DNA of 64,000 bases, taken from NCBI GenBank assembly GCA_030272155.1, contig CP126203.1:2728001-2792000 (forward strand), read 5' to 3'. The stretch is from Tetradesmus obliquus (Eukaryota > Chlorophyta > Chlorophyceae > Sphaeropleales > Scenedesmaceae). A program made the position numbers and the translations under genes. Numbering within the stretch: the first letter of the stretch is position 1; each line of letters begins with the position of its first letter. The notes beneath the pieces were generated by a model that saw only the letters and a program-made list of their open reading frames with translations, was not told the DNA's origin and searched no databases. Positions 22,501 through 34,079 of this stretch are shown piece after piece.

Positions 22501-25500
22501 ATTGTTTGTGGCGCTTTGGGCGCGGTGCCGCTGCTGGCGCGAAGCGCAGCGTGCCGGTCAGCAACATGTGAGGCCTCTCGGGCCACTCCCACTCACATCC
22601 AGCCCCTCTCACTTGCTGACTCTTGTTCTCTCTGCCTCCAGTGCTCAACCTCGTGCTTCACATGTGCTTAACCTGTGCTGTTCTGCTGCGTGCTCCACTA
22701 CGCCACGCAGGCCGAGGAAGTTGTCAAGCGGCTGAAGCGTGCAGAGCGCCGTGGTGCAGACGCGCGCGCCAGCAGTGGCGGCGGCGCACACCACGGCAGC
22801 ACTGCCAGCAACCGCAACAGCAGCAGCAGCAGCACCTACGCCCTCACCGCAGCAGCAGCAGCAGCAGCCTCTGCAACCGCTTCTGATGCAGCCACGAGCG
22901 ACGCAGCAGCAGCCGGCGGCGTCGGCAGCAGCAGCAGCGGCGGCGACGGCGGCGGCAGCCAGGGCAACAGCAGCAACGGCGCGGCCGGCAGCAGCAGCAG
23001 CGGCGGCCAGGGCGCCGGCGGCGGCGGCAGCAGCAGCAGCAGCAGCAGCGGTGCAGCAAATGGCTGTAGCAGCACTGGCGGAGCTAGCGGTGCTGGTGGT
23101 GCTGCTGGCGATCCTGGTGGTAATGGTGGCGGGGGTGGCCGGCAGGGGCCCAATGGCAATGGTAATGGCGGCGGCAGCAGCGGCAGCAAGGCCGAGGGTG
23201 GTGCTGCTGGCACTGCAGCTGCAAAGCAGGCGGCGCCGGCTGCCAAGCGCAAGACCACGCCGCTGCATGAGGCTGCTCAGCGCGAGGAGGTGAGGGGGCC
23301 TTGTGTGTATGTTCAGGGGGTGCCAGGTTGCTGTGTGCAGTTTCAAGGGGTGCCTGCGCCGTGTCTTCATGGATTGGACCGTGCTGGTGCATGATGTGGT
23401 GCAACGGGAGGAAGTGAGGGGAGGGGGGGCATCTGCATGTGCAGGGGTTTCCTGCCTGCATGGCGTGTCGAACAGATCTTGATGAGCTGCTGGTGTTCAG
23501 TTGGGTAGCGAATGTCCAGTGTGTTGCAGCAGTACGCTGCCGACATCGACTGTGTGGACGTCCCTTGCAGGTGAACCTGCTGATCAACATGGTGCTGATC
23601 AACCCATTGCTGTGTCTGCTCTGCAGGGGCTGATTGACGCCGCGCTGCTGCAGCAGTATGCTGCCGATATCGACTGCGTTGATGAGGCGGCCAAGTGGGC
23701 GGCGCTGCACTACGCGGTGGCGGGGCACAAAGCGGCCATGGTCAAGCAGCTGCTGGACGCAGGTGAGGGGCGGCGGCAGCAGCATACATAGGCATTGTGC
23801 TGGCCTTCTGTCTGTCTGTTTGCTATTGTGTACCTTTGAAGTATTGGCGGGTCACAAGGCGCCCATGGTCAAGCAGCTGCTGGACGCGGATCAGGGTTCG
23901 TTTGTGTGGTGTTATTTGTGTGTTGATGAGGCGGCCAAGTGGGTGGCGCTGCACTACGCGGTGGCGAGCCATATGGCTGCCATAATCAAGCAGCTGCTGG
24001 ATGCAGGTGCGGATGAAGGAATTTTTATCATGTGCTGGCTCCTCTATGTGTGGCAGTGTTTGTGTATGTTGTAGCGGTGGCGGGACACAAGGCGGCCATG
24101 GTCAAGCAGCTGCTGGATGCAGGTGAGGGGCGGCGGCAGCAGCGTACAGAGGCATTGTGCTGGCCTTCTGTATGTGCACTATTGTGTAGCTTTGTGGGTT
24201 TGGCGGGTCACAAGGCGGACATGGCCAAGCAGCTGCTGGGCGCGGATTAGGGTTTGTTTGCTGGTCTGGTTTTGTGTCAAAGTGTGGTGTTGGTTTTGTG
24301 TGTGGATGATGGCGGCCAAGTGGGCGGCGCTGCACTACGCTGTGGCAGGGCACAAGGCCGCCATGGTCAAGCAGCTGCTGGATGCGGGTGAGTTTGTGGC
24401 AGCAGATACACAGTTGGTGTGCTGGCCCTTTTGTCTGTATGCTGTTGTTAACGGAGCGATTGCATTTTGCATCTAGTTTGCACACAGCTTCACACAAAGC
24501 CAATTTCTCCCACTGTGCACGTTCGTTACTGCTGCTGCTGCTGCCTGTAGGTGCCTCACCCGACGTTGCAGCACCCGGCGGCATCCGCCCGCTGCACCTG
24601 GCCTGCGTGTTTGCACTGTTAAACGTTTGTGCACGTTGGTTGCTGCTGCTGCCGCTGCCGCAGGCGCCTCGCCCGACGTCGCCGCGCCCGGCGGTATCCG
24701 CCCGCTGCACCTGGCCTGTGCAGGGCCCATCACCAGCGCCTCATCCCGCAGCAAGGTCTGCCTCTCCCACTTCTACGACCAGCAGCAGCTCTGGAAGAAA
24801 GCAGGCCCAGGCAGCTCAGCTATTACAAAGCTGCTGCTGGCGGCTGGCGCAGAGCAGACCAGCCGGACTGCGAGTGGGGCCACGGGGCTACACATTGCTG
24901 CGAATAGCGGCAGCGGGGACGTGGTGGCGGACTTGCTGGAGAGCAGCGAGGATGTCGACCCTGATGACGACGGCGCGTACAACTGTGAGTTCTTTGTGGT
25001 GATAAACCTTTATGTTAAGTTGCTGCTTAGGCAGCTATATAGGTTGTATAGCTAGGCAGCTATACAGCTTGTATAGCTTCAGCTTGCATGTGTTGCGGAT
25101 CAGCCGCACTGCGAGTGGGGCCGCGGGGCTGCACATTGCTGCGAATAGCGGCAGCGGGGACGTGGTGGCGGACTTGCTGGAGAGCAGCCAGGATGTTGAC
25201 CCTGACGATGACGGCGCATACAACTGTGAGTTGTTTGTGGTGTGGTTATAAACTGTTATATTGGATTGCTACTTATGCAGCTATATAGCTGGTATATTCA
25301 GCTTGCATGTGTTGCAGACCAGCAGGACTGCAAGTGGGGCGACTGGGCTGCACATTGCTGCGAATAGCGGCAGCGGGGATGTGGTGGCGGACTTGCTGGA
25401 GAGCAGCGAGGATGTGGACCCTGATGATGACGGCGCGTACAACTGTGAATTATCAGCGGTTGTATGTTGTCTAATGTTGGGTATTGGGGGTGTTTGTAGT

Positions 25501-28500
25501 CATGCAGATTTGATTAGTCTCGGATTTGTGCTTGCTGCTTTTGGGGCGATGTGGTGGCGGACTTGTTGGAGAGCAGCGAGGACGTTGACCCGGATGACGA
25601 CGGCGCATACAACTGTGAGTTCTTTGTGGTTATGAATCGTTATGTTGGGTTGCTACTTATGCAGCTATATAGCTGGAATATTCAGCTTGCATGTGTTGCA
25701 GACCAGCAGGACTGCGAGTGGGGCTACGGGGCTGCACATTGCTGCGAATAGCGGCAGCGGGGATGTGGTGGCGGACTTGCTGGAGAGCAGCGAGGATGTC
25801 GACCCTGACGACGACGGCGCATACAACTGTGAGTTGTGTTTTAGCTAGCTAGAGATTATGTGTCGGGGATATCAAGCAAGCATATGGAATGTGTATTTGG
25901 TGCTCTGTTTCATGTTTGCTGTTGTTTGTGGTGGCATGGTGGCGGACTTGCTTGGTGGACGTGCACTGCTGCTACTGTGGCTGTTCTGAGCCCTTCGCAG
26001 GATGTCGGCTCAGACCCACCTCATCGCCTGTGGCTATTGTGCCTTCAATGCGTCCACACATCATTGGCTCACCGCCTGCTGCACCTGTTCATCGCCTGAC
26101 TGCAGGCGAGACGCCCATGACGTGCGCCGCATACTACGGCCATACAGCAGTCATCCGCGAGCTCATTGAGAGCGGCGCAGGTGCGGCGGAAAGCAACATG
26201 TATCTCTGTAACAAGTGTACGACTTGCGACAGCTAATGAGAACAGAACAGTCTGCAAAACTGCATTCACGCTAGTTGCTTGAGCGTATGTTTGCAGCAAG
26301 GTTGAATTCAAGGTTCAACATTTGACTAATCCATTGATGATGCCGATTCCGCAGACGTCAACCTGGTGCGCATGGACGGCACCTCGCCCCTCTGGCTCGC
26401 CGCAAATGCCCCCGATGACGGAGGCGAGTCAGCAGCCCTGGAGCTGCTGTCAAATGGCGCAAAAGCCGACATCGTGGGCTCAAGGGGAGGCACAGCTCTT
26501 CATGGTGCTGCCTTTCATGGCCGGGAGCAGCTCGCGGCGCGGCTGATTGCGGCGGGGTGCCCGGTCAATGCGGTCAACAGCAAGACGAGCTACACGGCGC
26601 TGCACACTGCTGCGGAGACAAAGCACCCCAAGGTGGGTGGGTTTAGTTTTCGATGTGCATTTTTGTTTGTATGTTTGTTGGCTAAGTTGAAAATGTGGGT
26701 GCGTGTAGTGTATTGTGCATGCCGGCAGCACAGAGAAGGCGCTTAGCGCTGGGTGGATGTGCAGCGCTGTGCGTTGACGGGTTGCTGCGGGGTGCCCGGT
26801 GAATGCGGGGTGCCCGGTGATTGCGGTCAACAGCAAGACGAGCTACACTGCGCTCCACACGGCTGCGGAAGCAAAGCACCCCAAGGTGGGTTGGTGTGTT
26901 GTATGTCTGTTATTTTGTGTTTTACCTGTGTGGTCAATGCGGTCAAAAGCAAGACGAGCTACACGGCGCTGCACACGGCTGCGGAGACCAAGCACCCCAA
27001 GGTGGGTCAGATTGTGTATATTCGTGCAGATGTGTTGTTTTCAGCAGACAAGCGTTGTCAGCTCGCTGTCGATGCTGTTGGCTCTCCTTGTATGCGTGCC
27101 AGCGTGTTATGTATAAACCGCGTACGGTTGGGCGTTGCTGGTACTGTGCAGCATTCCTTGGCGTCTCACCCACTGCAATTGCTCTTTTCCAGCTGTCGCT
27201 AGCTTGTAACGAAATGACAAGTAAGACTATTTGTAACACTGCATGCAATGCGTGCAGGTGGTGCGCGTGCTGGCGCTGACCTGAACCTGCCTGAGAACAG
27301 CTCCCGCCGCTCCTGCCCAGTTGTAACAAAATATTAAAAACGTCAAACTAACAAGCAACAACATTATAATTATATGTAACACTTCCGTGCAGGTGGTGCG
27401 CGTGCTGGCGCAGGCGGGCGCTGACCTGAACCTGCCTGAGAACCGCGGCTGGACGGCCCTCATGATCGCCGCCAGCAGGGGCTGCGTGGAGTCCATCGAC
27501 GCGCTGCTGGGTGAGCATTTTCAATTTAAAATTACTTGGATCGTGTTACATTGGTTAAACTTGCTTAGTCATGCTGTCGTTGAGTACCACAGCACATGAC
27601 ATGAACCAGGGCCACTTCATCGTGCACCTCCTCTGACCCTGGTGCAAAACTATCTTTTCCTCTCCTACCAGCTGCATTTTATGCTTGCCGGTTTCACGGC
27701 ACACTGAGCTGTCCTGACTCATCTGCCGATTCATCTTCGTTTGTGTGCAGCTGCTGGCGCAAGCTTCGAGGTGACTGACCCAGACAAAGGCAACCCTGCA
27801 CAAATTGCCGCCTACTGGGGCCACCTGCCCAAACAAACCCACCCTTCATTTACTCAGTGTTGTAACCCAAGCTCATTGCATCCTGGTTGTCAATATTCAT
27901 TTGTGCAGCTGCTGGCGCAAGCTTCGAGGTGACCGACCCAGACAAGGGCAACCCCGATCAAATCGCCGCCTACTGGGGCCACCGGCCCAGCACACAACGA
28001 TGCATTGAGTCTTGCTTCAACTCATCTGTTGCTCAAGCTGCTTGTTGACTGCCTGATTGCCGTGCACTGCAGCCGCTGGTGCGAGCTTTGAAGTCACTGA
28101 TCCAGACAAAGGCAACCCCGCACAAATCGCTGCCTACTGGGGCCACCTGGAGGCAGTGGTGCGGCTGGTGGAGGCGGGCTGTGCATGGCCGCACGGCAAG
28201 AGCGCGCGCGGCGTGGCGGGCGGCGATGTGGTGAAGTGGATCTGCAACATCACCACCAACAAGGTGAGCGTCGCACTGTCAATGACACCAATCAATAAGA
28301 AATGAGGTTTTTGCATGCTGGCGAGTTTTGTTTGGATGATAGTTGCTGGTGTTTTTGGGTGAGGGCATGTTGGTGGGGTCACCTGGAGGCAGTGGTGCTG
28401 CTGGTGGGGGCGGGCTGTGCCTGGCCGCACGGCAAATCAGCTCGCGGCGTGGCTGGCGGTGACGTGGTCAAGTGGATCTGCAACATCACCACCAACAAGG

Positions 28501-28911
28501 TGAGTGCGACACTGTCATAACGATTCTGACTGATACCAGATGCGATATATGCCCGTTGTTGGATTGTTGGTATGGTAGTTGCTGGTGTTTTGCTGTGAGT
28601 GCATGTTGCTTGGGTCACCTGGAGGCGGTGGTGCGGCTGTGTGTTTGCGGTACGCCGTCAAGTGGATCTGCTAGTTATTGCTGCTCTGTACCTCTGCTGC
28701 TGCTCATGCTGCCTGCCTGCTGCTGCTGCCTGCTGCTGCTGCTGCTGCAGCCGTCACACGTCGAGTGGCGCCTGAAGCTTGCGGAGCAGCGGGGCCGCAA
28801 AGTGCGGGCCAACTCCAGTAATGCACTGCCGCCACCCTCGGGTGCTGCCGGCCTGCTGCTGCGGCGAAGCAGCCCTGTCCGCGCTGCAGACGGGAGCGGC
28901 AGCAAAGGCGG

Positions 28912-28946
<35 letters not shown>

Positions 28947-29553
28947 GCAGCGCAGCTGCTAGCAGGCAGGCGTCGGATGCTGCGGACGGCGGGACTGCTG
29001 CCGCTGCTGCTGCTGCTGCAGCGAATGCGAATGCTGCTGCTGCTGCTGATGTGGTCAGTATAGATGACATTGAGGCTCTAGCTGCAGAGATTGATGCTTT
29101 GGGTGCGGAGCCTGCACCTGCCAGCGCCAACAGCAGCAGCAGCAGCAAGAAGAAGAAAAAGAAGGAGAAAAAGAAAGCCAAGCCTGCTGCTGCTGCCAAG
29201 CAGGGCAGCCGGGGAGGGGCCACAGGCAGTGCCGATGATGGCAGCAGCGATGCGGAAGCATCAACAGCAGCAGCAGCAGCAGCAGCAGATAAGGGCAAGC
29301 TGCGGCGGCAGCAGCAGCAGCAGGACTCTTCTGAGGAAGAGCAGCAGCAGCAGCAGCAGCAGCAGCGCCAGGTGCTGGATCGGCAGCAGCAGCAGGCGCG
29401 GCTAGAGCAGCAGATGCAGGCACGGCTAGAAGAGCAGCAGCTGCAGCAGCAGCGGCAACGGCAGCTGCAGCAGCAGGAGAAGCAGCGCCAGCAGGAGCAG
29501 CTGCAACAGCAGCAACAAGCAGCGGCAGCGGCGGCGGCTAAGCAGCAGCAAGC

Positions 29554-29603
<50 letters not shown>

Positions 29604-30087
29604 CGGCCGCTGCAGTGCTGAAGTCGCCTGTGGCCAATAGCCAGGCTGCAGCAGCAAACAAGCAGGCCTCAGCTGTAGCAGAGCAGCCGCCACAAGCCAT
29701 TGACTCATCACCGAAGCAGCAGCAGCAGCAGCAGCAGCTCGAGGAGGTGCCAATCATCAGCAAGCGGCAGCAGAAGAAGCTGCAGCATCAGGCTATGCTG
29801 AAGCAGCAGAGAGCCCTGGCCGCAGAGCAGGCAGAGAGCGAGGCAGCAGCAGCTGCAGCAGCAGCAGCAGAGGAGCGGCTTGGAGTGGTGCAGCAGGACT
29901 GGCAGCAAGCTGGTAGGAAAGTAAAGAAGCAGCAGCAGCCACCGCAGCAGCAGCAGGTGCAGCAGGCAGTGCAGCACGCTGTTGCGCCGCCGCCGCCGCC
30001 TCCGCAGCAACCCCAGCAGCAGCAGCAGCTGACTATGGCAGAGGTGCTGCAGCATGGGGCTATGACTACGTCCCGATCTGCTGCATC

Positions 30088-30125
<38 letters not shown>

Positions 30126-31788
30126 CGCGGGGCTGGGGTGTGCAGCAGCAGCCTGCTGTAACTCCCGCACCCTCTCAGCAGCAGCAGCAGCAGGCAAGGA
30201 CTAGGCCACAGCAGCAGCAGCAGCTGCAGCGCCAGCAAAGTGCAGACGCTATGCCGCCTCCTCCTCCTCCTCCTCCGCAGCTTGCCGTTCGTGTGCCAGC
30301 ACCTGCACAACAGCAGCAGCAGCAGGGTTCGCTGTCTGCAACAGCCGCCGCTGCAGCAGCAGTGCAGCAGCAGCAGCAGATGCTGCCGCCGCCTGCAAGC
30401 CCTGCTCGCTCTGACCGCAGCTTCCAGCACCTGCAGCAGCCCGGCTCTGCAACAGCAACAGCAGCAGCAGCAGGCGTGCTGTCGCCTATCGGCAGGCAGC
30501 AATCCGGTCCTCGGCAGCAGTTTGACCAGGTGCTGCAGCTTGACCAGCAGCAGCAGCAGCTGGCAGCAGCAGTTGCGAGCCCGCGGCAGAAGCCGATCCA
30601 GCCTCCATCACAGCAGCAGCAACAGCAGCACCTGCTGCTGCCGCCACAGCAGCAGCAGCAGCAGCAGGAGTTGTCGCCGCTGACTGATGAGGTAGTTCCG
30701 GCTCCTTCAACAGGCATGTCTGAGCTTTCACCCCTGCTTGATGTACAAGTGCCTGCACCTTCCTCCTTAGGGCTCGCATCCCGCGTGGCAGCAGTAGCAG
30801 CAGCAGCGCCGGGCACGCTAGTCGGCGCGGCAGCAGCAGCGCCAGGTGCAATCGGCAGCGGCATGGCAACAGCCAATGCGAATCAGCCCAGCAATGCTGG
30901 AGTGAGCACGCTTGCAGGACCAGCAGCAGCACCGGGGCCTCCTCCTGGCCTATCCAAAGCTGCTTCCGCTCCTGCACCATCTGGCAGTAGCAGCAGCAGC
31001 AACTTGCAGCAGCAGCGCAGCCAGCAGCAGCAACAGCAGCAGCAGCAGCAGCATGTCAGCAGCTTGTGGCAGGGCAGTATGCCTGGTGGTGCTCAGTTCT
31101 GGTTCAACCATGGCAGCTCTGGCGATGTGGGATCGGCTGGCAGTAGCCCGGCTACAGGCGGCGGTAGCCTAGGTGCTGCTGGTGCTGTTGGATCTGCTGT
31201 TGCACGCAGCGGCAGCGGCGGCAGCAGCAGCAATGCTGGCAGCGGGCCTGGAGCTCGAAGCAGCACTCCTCAACAGCAGCAGCAGCAGCAAGGTAGTGGA
31301 TCGTCTGCAGGTCCTGCTGCTGCTGCTGCTGCCGGAGGTGGTGGTGCTTCTGGCGGCTCTGTGTACGGTGCTGCAGCAAGGGCAGCAGCAGCAGGCCAAG
31401 GCAGCGGCATGACAAGTCCTGCTGTACCCCCAGGTGTTAGACCCCCAGGGGTTAGTGCCATGAACCCTAGGCAAAGCCAGTCAGGCGCACCTGCTGCTGC
31501 TGCCGCTGCTAGCGGTCAGCCTGCTGGTGCTGGTAGTATGGCAAACCTGTCGCATGTGGCAGCGGTCGCTGCGCGCGATGCAACTGCAGCAGCGGCGGCA
31601 GCAGCGGCAGCAGCAGCAGCAGCAGTGGGATCGCAGCAGAGCCCTGGAGGGGCTGCAAGTGGAATGACTCCGCTGCTCAATGGCCCCAGTGGAATGATGG
31701 CAGTAGCACCAGGCTTAGGCGGGCTCACCCCGCAGCAGCTGCAGCAGCTGCAGATGCAGCAGCGGCAGCATGCCGCAGCCGTCGCTGT

Positions 31789-31828
<40 letters not shown>

Positions 31829-32236
31829 ATGTGGCTGCAGCAGCCGCTGCTGCAGCAGCAGGTGCTGCGTGCGCAGCAGCCGCTGCACATGGTGCACCCA
31901 CACCAGGCAAGCCTCATGCAGCCTGCTGCTGTGTTATCCATGCACCAAGCAGGCTATGCGCCTGCGATGGCAGCTGCCGCAGCAGCTGCTGCCGCCGCCG
32001 CCGCCGCAGACGCGGCCGCCCAGCAGCAGCAGCAGCACCCGCAGCAGCAGCAGCAGGACATGGAGAAGCAGCTGTGCATGGTGTGCCGCCGGCAGCAGCG
32101 GCGCGTGCTGCTGCTGCCCTGCAAGCATTTGGTGGCATGCAGCGGCTGTGGGGAGGCTTTAGAGATGACTGGAAGTGCTTGCCCGCTGTGCAGCCAGCCA
32201 TTTAACCGCAGGGTGACTGTGCACCATGCAACTTAA
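15939..32236 (+). CDS. Giant ankyrin-repeat protein with C-terminal RING finger (probable E3 ubiquitin ligase)
   Basis: Fourteen exons stay in phase: 15939-17423, 17762-18055, 18341-18515, 19103-19245, 19665-20004, 20531-20727, 22711-23289, 23627-23762, 24664-24984, 26106-26180, 26355-26632, 27393-27510, 28073-28263 and 28751-32236. They give about 2605 aa. Residues 1-495 are Ala/Ser/Gln-rich with a small Cys patch (KCNDKSCPFC, about 293). From about 545 to 1444 there are many ankyrin units (PLTCAAYCGHYDAVKALLEAGG, ALHYAVAGHKAAMVKQLLDAG), interrupted by a Ser/Gly-rich insert (about 890-1060). Exon 14 is Gln/Ala/Ser/Pro-rich with long CAG-coded Gln runs. The end has a C3HC4 RING (CMVC, PCKHLVACSGC, CPLC; about 2553-2596). 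Known RING proteins of this kind ubiquitinate targets bound by the ankyrin part; that is inferred here. The start codon is the first in a long frame, so upstream exons are possible. Confidence 0.85.
17656..17703 (+). repeat. Upstream echo of ankyrin-gene exon 2
   Basis: TTTAGCAAGGACCCCAAAGTC matches the exon 2 segment TTCAGCAAAGACCTCAAGTC (from about 17800) with scattered changes. It lies in intron 1 before the exon. Confidence 0.75.
18705..18938 (+). repeat. Echo of exon 3 end and near-complete echo of exon 4 start
   Basis: 18705-18745 copies the end of exon 3 (GGCAACGCACGGGACCACCG). 18848-18938 copies the acceptor and the first 80 nt of exon 4, with TTTTTCAG and in the same phase, encoding TPLTCAAYSGHYDAVKALLE. 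No good donor follows, so the exon at 19103 is preferred in the model. Confidence 0.85.
19540..20195 (+). repeat. Echoes flanking exon 5 of the ankyrin gene
   Basis: 19540-19575 repeats the acceptor and start of exon 5 (ACCGCGCTGCTGCTGCTTGA). 20139-20195 repeats its end and GTGAGT donor (ATCATTGGAGCACCTGCAGC). The first lies upstream of the exon and the second downstream; the exon itself (19665-20004) sits between them. Confidence 0.85.
20392..20463 (+). repeat. Upstream echo of ankyrin-gene exon 6
   Basis: About 70 nt reproduce the start of exon 6 (GACCCCAACACCGGCAATGC) shortly before the exon begins at 20531. Confidence 0.9.
20728..22277 (+). repeat. Six-copy array of the exon 6 end plus donor; includes a recent 515-bp tandem duplication
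   Basis: Copies of the exon 6 end (GHIEVVEKL to LLAQKSGVP, then GTGAGT or GTAAGT) lie at 20854-20982, 21113-21242, 21369-21497, 21628-21757, 21881-22009 and 22149-22277. Blocks 20728-21242 and 21243-21757 are nearly identical 515-bp units. The first copy differs from exon 6 at 17 codons of 43, all silently. Copies 2 and 4 carry a 1-nt insertion (GGCAAGAAAGGCC) that shifts the frame. More decayed pieces follow near 22333-22360 and 22496-22560. Confidence 0.95.
22370..22421. repeat. Imperfect hairpin in ankyrin-gene intron 6
   Basis: GTTGGTG-TAT-GACATTGT faces ACAATGTC-TCT-CACCAAC, arms of about 22 nt with a few mismatches and a short loop. The function is unknown. Confidence 0.7.
23394..24390 (+). 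repeat. Echoes of exon 7 end and of exon 8 start and end
   Basis: 23394-23425 copies the exon 7 end (GGGAGGAAGTGAGG). 23518-23562 copies the exon 8 start (CAGCAGTACGCTGCCGACAT), differing from it only at silent positions over the matched part. After exon 8, copies of its end with donor-like GGTGAG lie at about 23840, 23923, 24073, 24198 and 24307. The last is silent-only relative to exon 8; the second has several amino-acid changes. Confidence 0.9.
24540..25960 (+). repeat. Echoes of exon 9 start and end
   Basis: 24540-24606 copies the exon 9 acceptor and start (GCCTCACCCGACGTTGCAGC). After exon 9, copies of its end (SGATGLHIAANSGSGDVVADL to DDDGAYN, then GTGAG or GTGAA) lie at about 25097-25228, 25317-25447, 25540-25617 and 25697-25835, with a decayed piece near 25924. 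The copy at 25317 differs from exon 9 at eight codons, all silent. Confidence 0.92.
26790..27303 (+). repeat. Echoes of exon 11 end (two) and exon 12 start
   Basis: 26790-26887 and 26932-27003 copy the end of exon 11 (GTCAACAGCAAGACGAGCTA and its GTGGGT donor). 27246-27303 copies the acceptor and start of exon 12 with one small internal deletion. Confidence 0.9.
27743..27990 (+). repeat. Two upstream echoes of exon 13
   Basis: Copies begin at acceptor-like GTGCAG near 27743 and 27903 and read AGASFEVTDPDKGNPAQIAAYWGH-like sequence; the second has small changes. The first differs from exon 13 at nine of 25 codons, all silent. Confidence 0.92.
28372..28665 (+). repeat. Two downstream echoes of exon 13 end
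   Basis: 28372-28505 copies the exon 13 end through VVKWICNITTNK and GTGAGT. 28607-28665 is a shorter, decayed copy. Confidence 0.9.
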
Positions 32237-32517
32237 GCGGCACGTGGCTGCTCTTTTTCATCAGCTGGTGTTGCCGAGCTCGCTGCTGTGGTTGATGGGG
32301 TCGGGGTAATGCTGCGACTACGGCACGCGTGCACGGCTAGGGTGACTGCGTAAGGCGCGATTAGTCGGCTGGGTCTTCTTGCAGCGGCTAGGGCGCAAAG
32401 TTAGGATGTGATACGGTCCTGGCGGATATTTGCACAATGGAGGTTTGCAGAGGGACTTTGATATGAGCCATTCAAGCTCATAGATCATCTGCACAGCTTG
32501 TGCACGCAGCGCTGAGC

Positions 32518-32522
32518 TGTAA
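32518..32522 (+). terminator. TGTAA poly(A) signal of the ankyrin/RING gene
   Basis: TGTAA, the usual volvocalean/chlorophycean poly(A) element, lies 282 nt after the stop codon. The assignment is by position. Confidence 0.35.
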
Positions 32523-33892
32523 AGTTTGTTTCATTTTGTTGCAGAGTACGGCTTGTGGGGCTGGCTGTTACGCGCAGCAGCTGCATGGTTGCTGCAGTGG
32601 TGCGCCGGCGGCTTCTAAAGGGGGGTCAATGTTATGTTATGTGACAATCACTCCTGCTTGGAGTGTGTTGTACATGTCGGCTCCTGGGGTGTATCAACCA
32701 GCAAGGGAATGCATGCAGAGCTTGTGCTGTGACCTGTGTTGCGTGTCTGCGCCGCGTGCCGTTGGCACTGCGCGTGTTGCTGACCCATCAGTCTTTTACA
32801 GAGGCTTGGCACGCGTGCGCTACATGCTTTTCTACGCTTACACTGCCTGCGTCGTTCGTAGATAGCGCCTGCTTCAGCTGGTATGTAACCGCTGCATCTG
32901 GCAGCTGGTGTGGAAAATCAGGTTGCAGAGATGTGAGGTTTGCTTGCTGCTGCCTCCAGTAGTCAACGGAGCAGCGGCCTGGTTACCTGCCATGTGCTTA
33001 GGTGCTTGGCAGTATCAGCAACAACGGGGGTTGGCTTATCGGGCTGCATTTGCTGAACTTGATGAACTTGCAACACTGCTTTGTGCTGGCTTATCAGTCA
33101 CTACGCAGCGCCACTGCTACGACTGCCGCTGCAGGCTGGGTTTGTTGGCATGCATCGCTGTCCAAGCACAGTGCGTGTCGCAGCGGCTGTGTCAGTTGTT
33201 GGTCCTGCTCCCTCCTCATCTTGCTCCGGTAGTGGGGTGCAGGCTGATGCTATCGGTGCTATGTCTTGTCTGTTTACAGGGTGGTGATGACGGTGAGTTG
33301 CTGTCACCTGCTGCCAGCACTGAGTGCTCGCATGGCACGCTGGCCACGGTATCCTGCATTGCTTTCATGAGAGGGCGGTTACGTGTGGGTCCTGGCTATG
33401 TCCACAGCTTGATGCTGACATGCCTGGTTTAATATCAACCACGTAGGATTTGCCGCCTACGCTGAGACTGCAGGGTGACCTGGCATGCAACCCGGTTGCC
33501 GGAGGCGTCTGTTGGTGCGACAAACTCAATTGTTGTGTGGTTGCACCTTCTGACATCTCAGCTGTACAGCTGGCTGCTGGCAGAATACTGCCTGCCAGAA
33601 GTACAGGCCGGTACAGCAACATGCATGATGCATGCTGGCTGGGTGTTTGATTGACGATTACGTACTGTGATCCTTCAAGGTCAAACATCAACCTGACTTC
33701 AGTATGCGTTACGTAACCTAGTCCTTCGACAGACGTGCACTTGAAGCTCAACTCATCGAAGATCACCCTTTTCAAGAGTGTGACAGTGCTATCAATATGC
33801 CAGTGGCCCTTCCCACACCGTGACGTGAGCACCTGTCACTTGAAGCAACTGTCCAACGGTCAGCCTTCGAATGGTTTGTGTGTTACAGGGCA
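32523..33892. other. Gene-free stretch between convergent ankyrin and PSMG2 genes
   Basis: Open frames, including a 174-codon plus-strand frame at 32908-33432, lack any recognisable domain and look Cys/Leu-rich by composition. Probably UTR and intergenic DNA. Confidence 0.35.
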
Positions 33893-33897
33893 AGAAC
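33893..33897 (-). terminator. TGTAA poly(A) signal of PSMG2
   Basis: TTACA on the plus strand (TGTAA on minus) lies 183 nt beyond the PSMG2 stop. Positional inference. Confidence 0.35.
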
Positions 33898-34079
33898 ACA
33901 GCCACTCAAGAGGTCACCATGGACAATGCCTACACAGCATCGGCGGACCCGACCACCACTGCAGCTGTGCCAGGACACTGGCCAGCAGCCGATAAACACC
34001 AGACCCACAACGAGCAAAGCTGCAGCACAACAGCCGCACAACACAGCAGCTGGCTGTCAGGCAGTGCAACAGCTGTTTC

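Noticed and set aside
20728-28665. CRISPR-like array reading of the regularly spaced repeats
   Set aside because: The repeats are 50-130 nt exon fragments with splice donors inside a eukaryotic gene, with no short palindromic repeats and no cas genes.
28675-29763. Long minus-strand open frame (362 codons) rich in Cys/Ala
   Set aside because: It lies opposite the CAG-rich exon 14 of the ankyrin/RING gene. CTG/TGC repeats lack stops, so the frame is a compositional shadow.
32908-33432. 174-codon plus-strand frame as a gene
   Set aside because: No domain, no convincing start context, and Cys/Leu-rich composition typical of TGC-rich noncoding DNA in this window.
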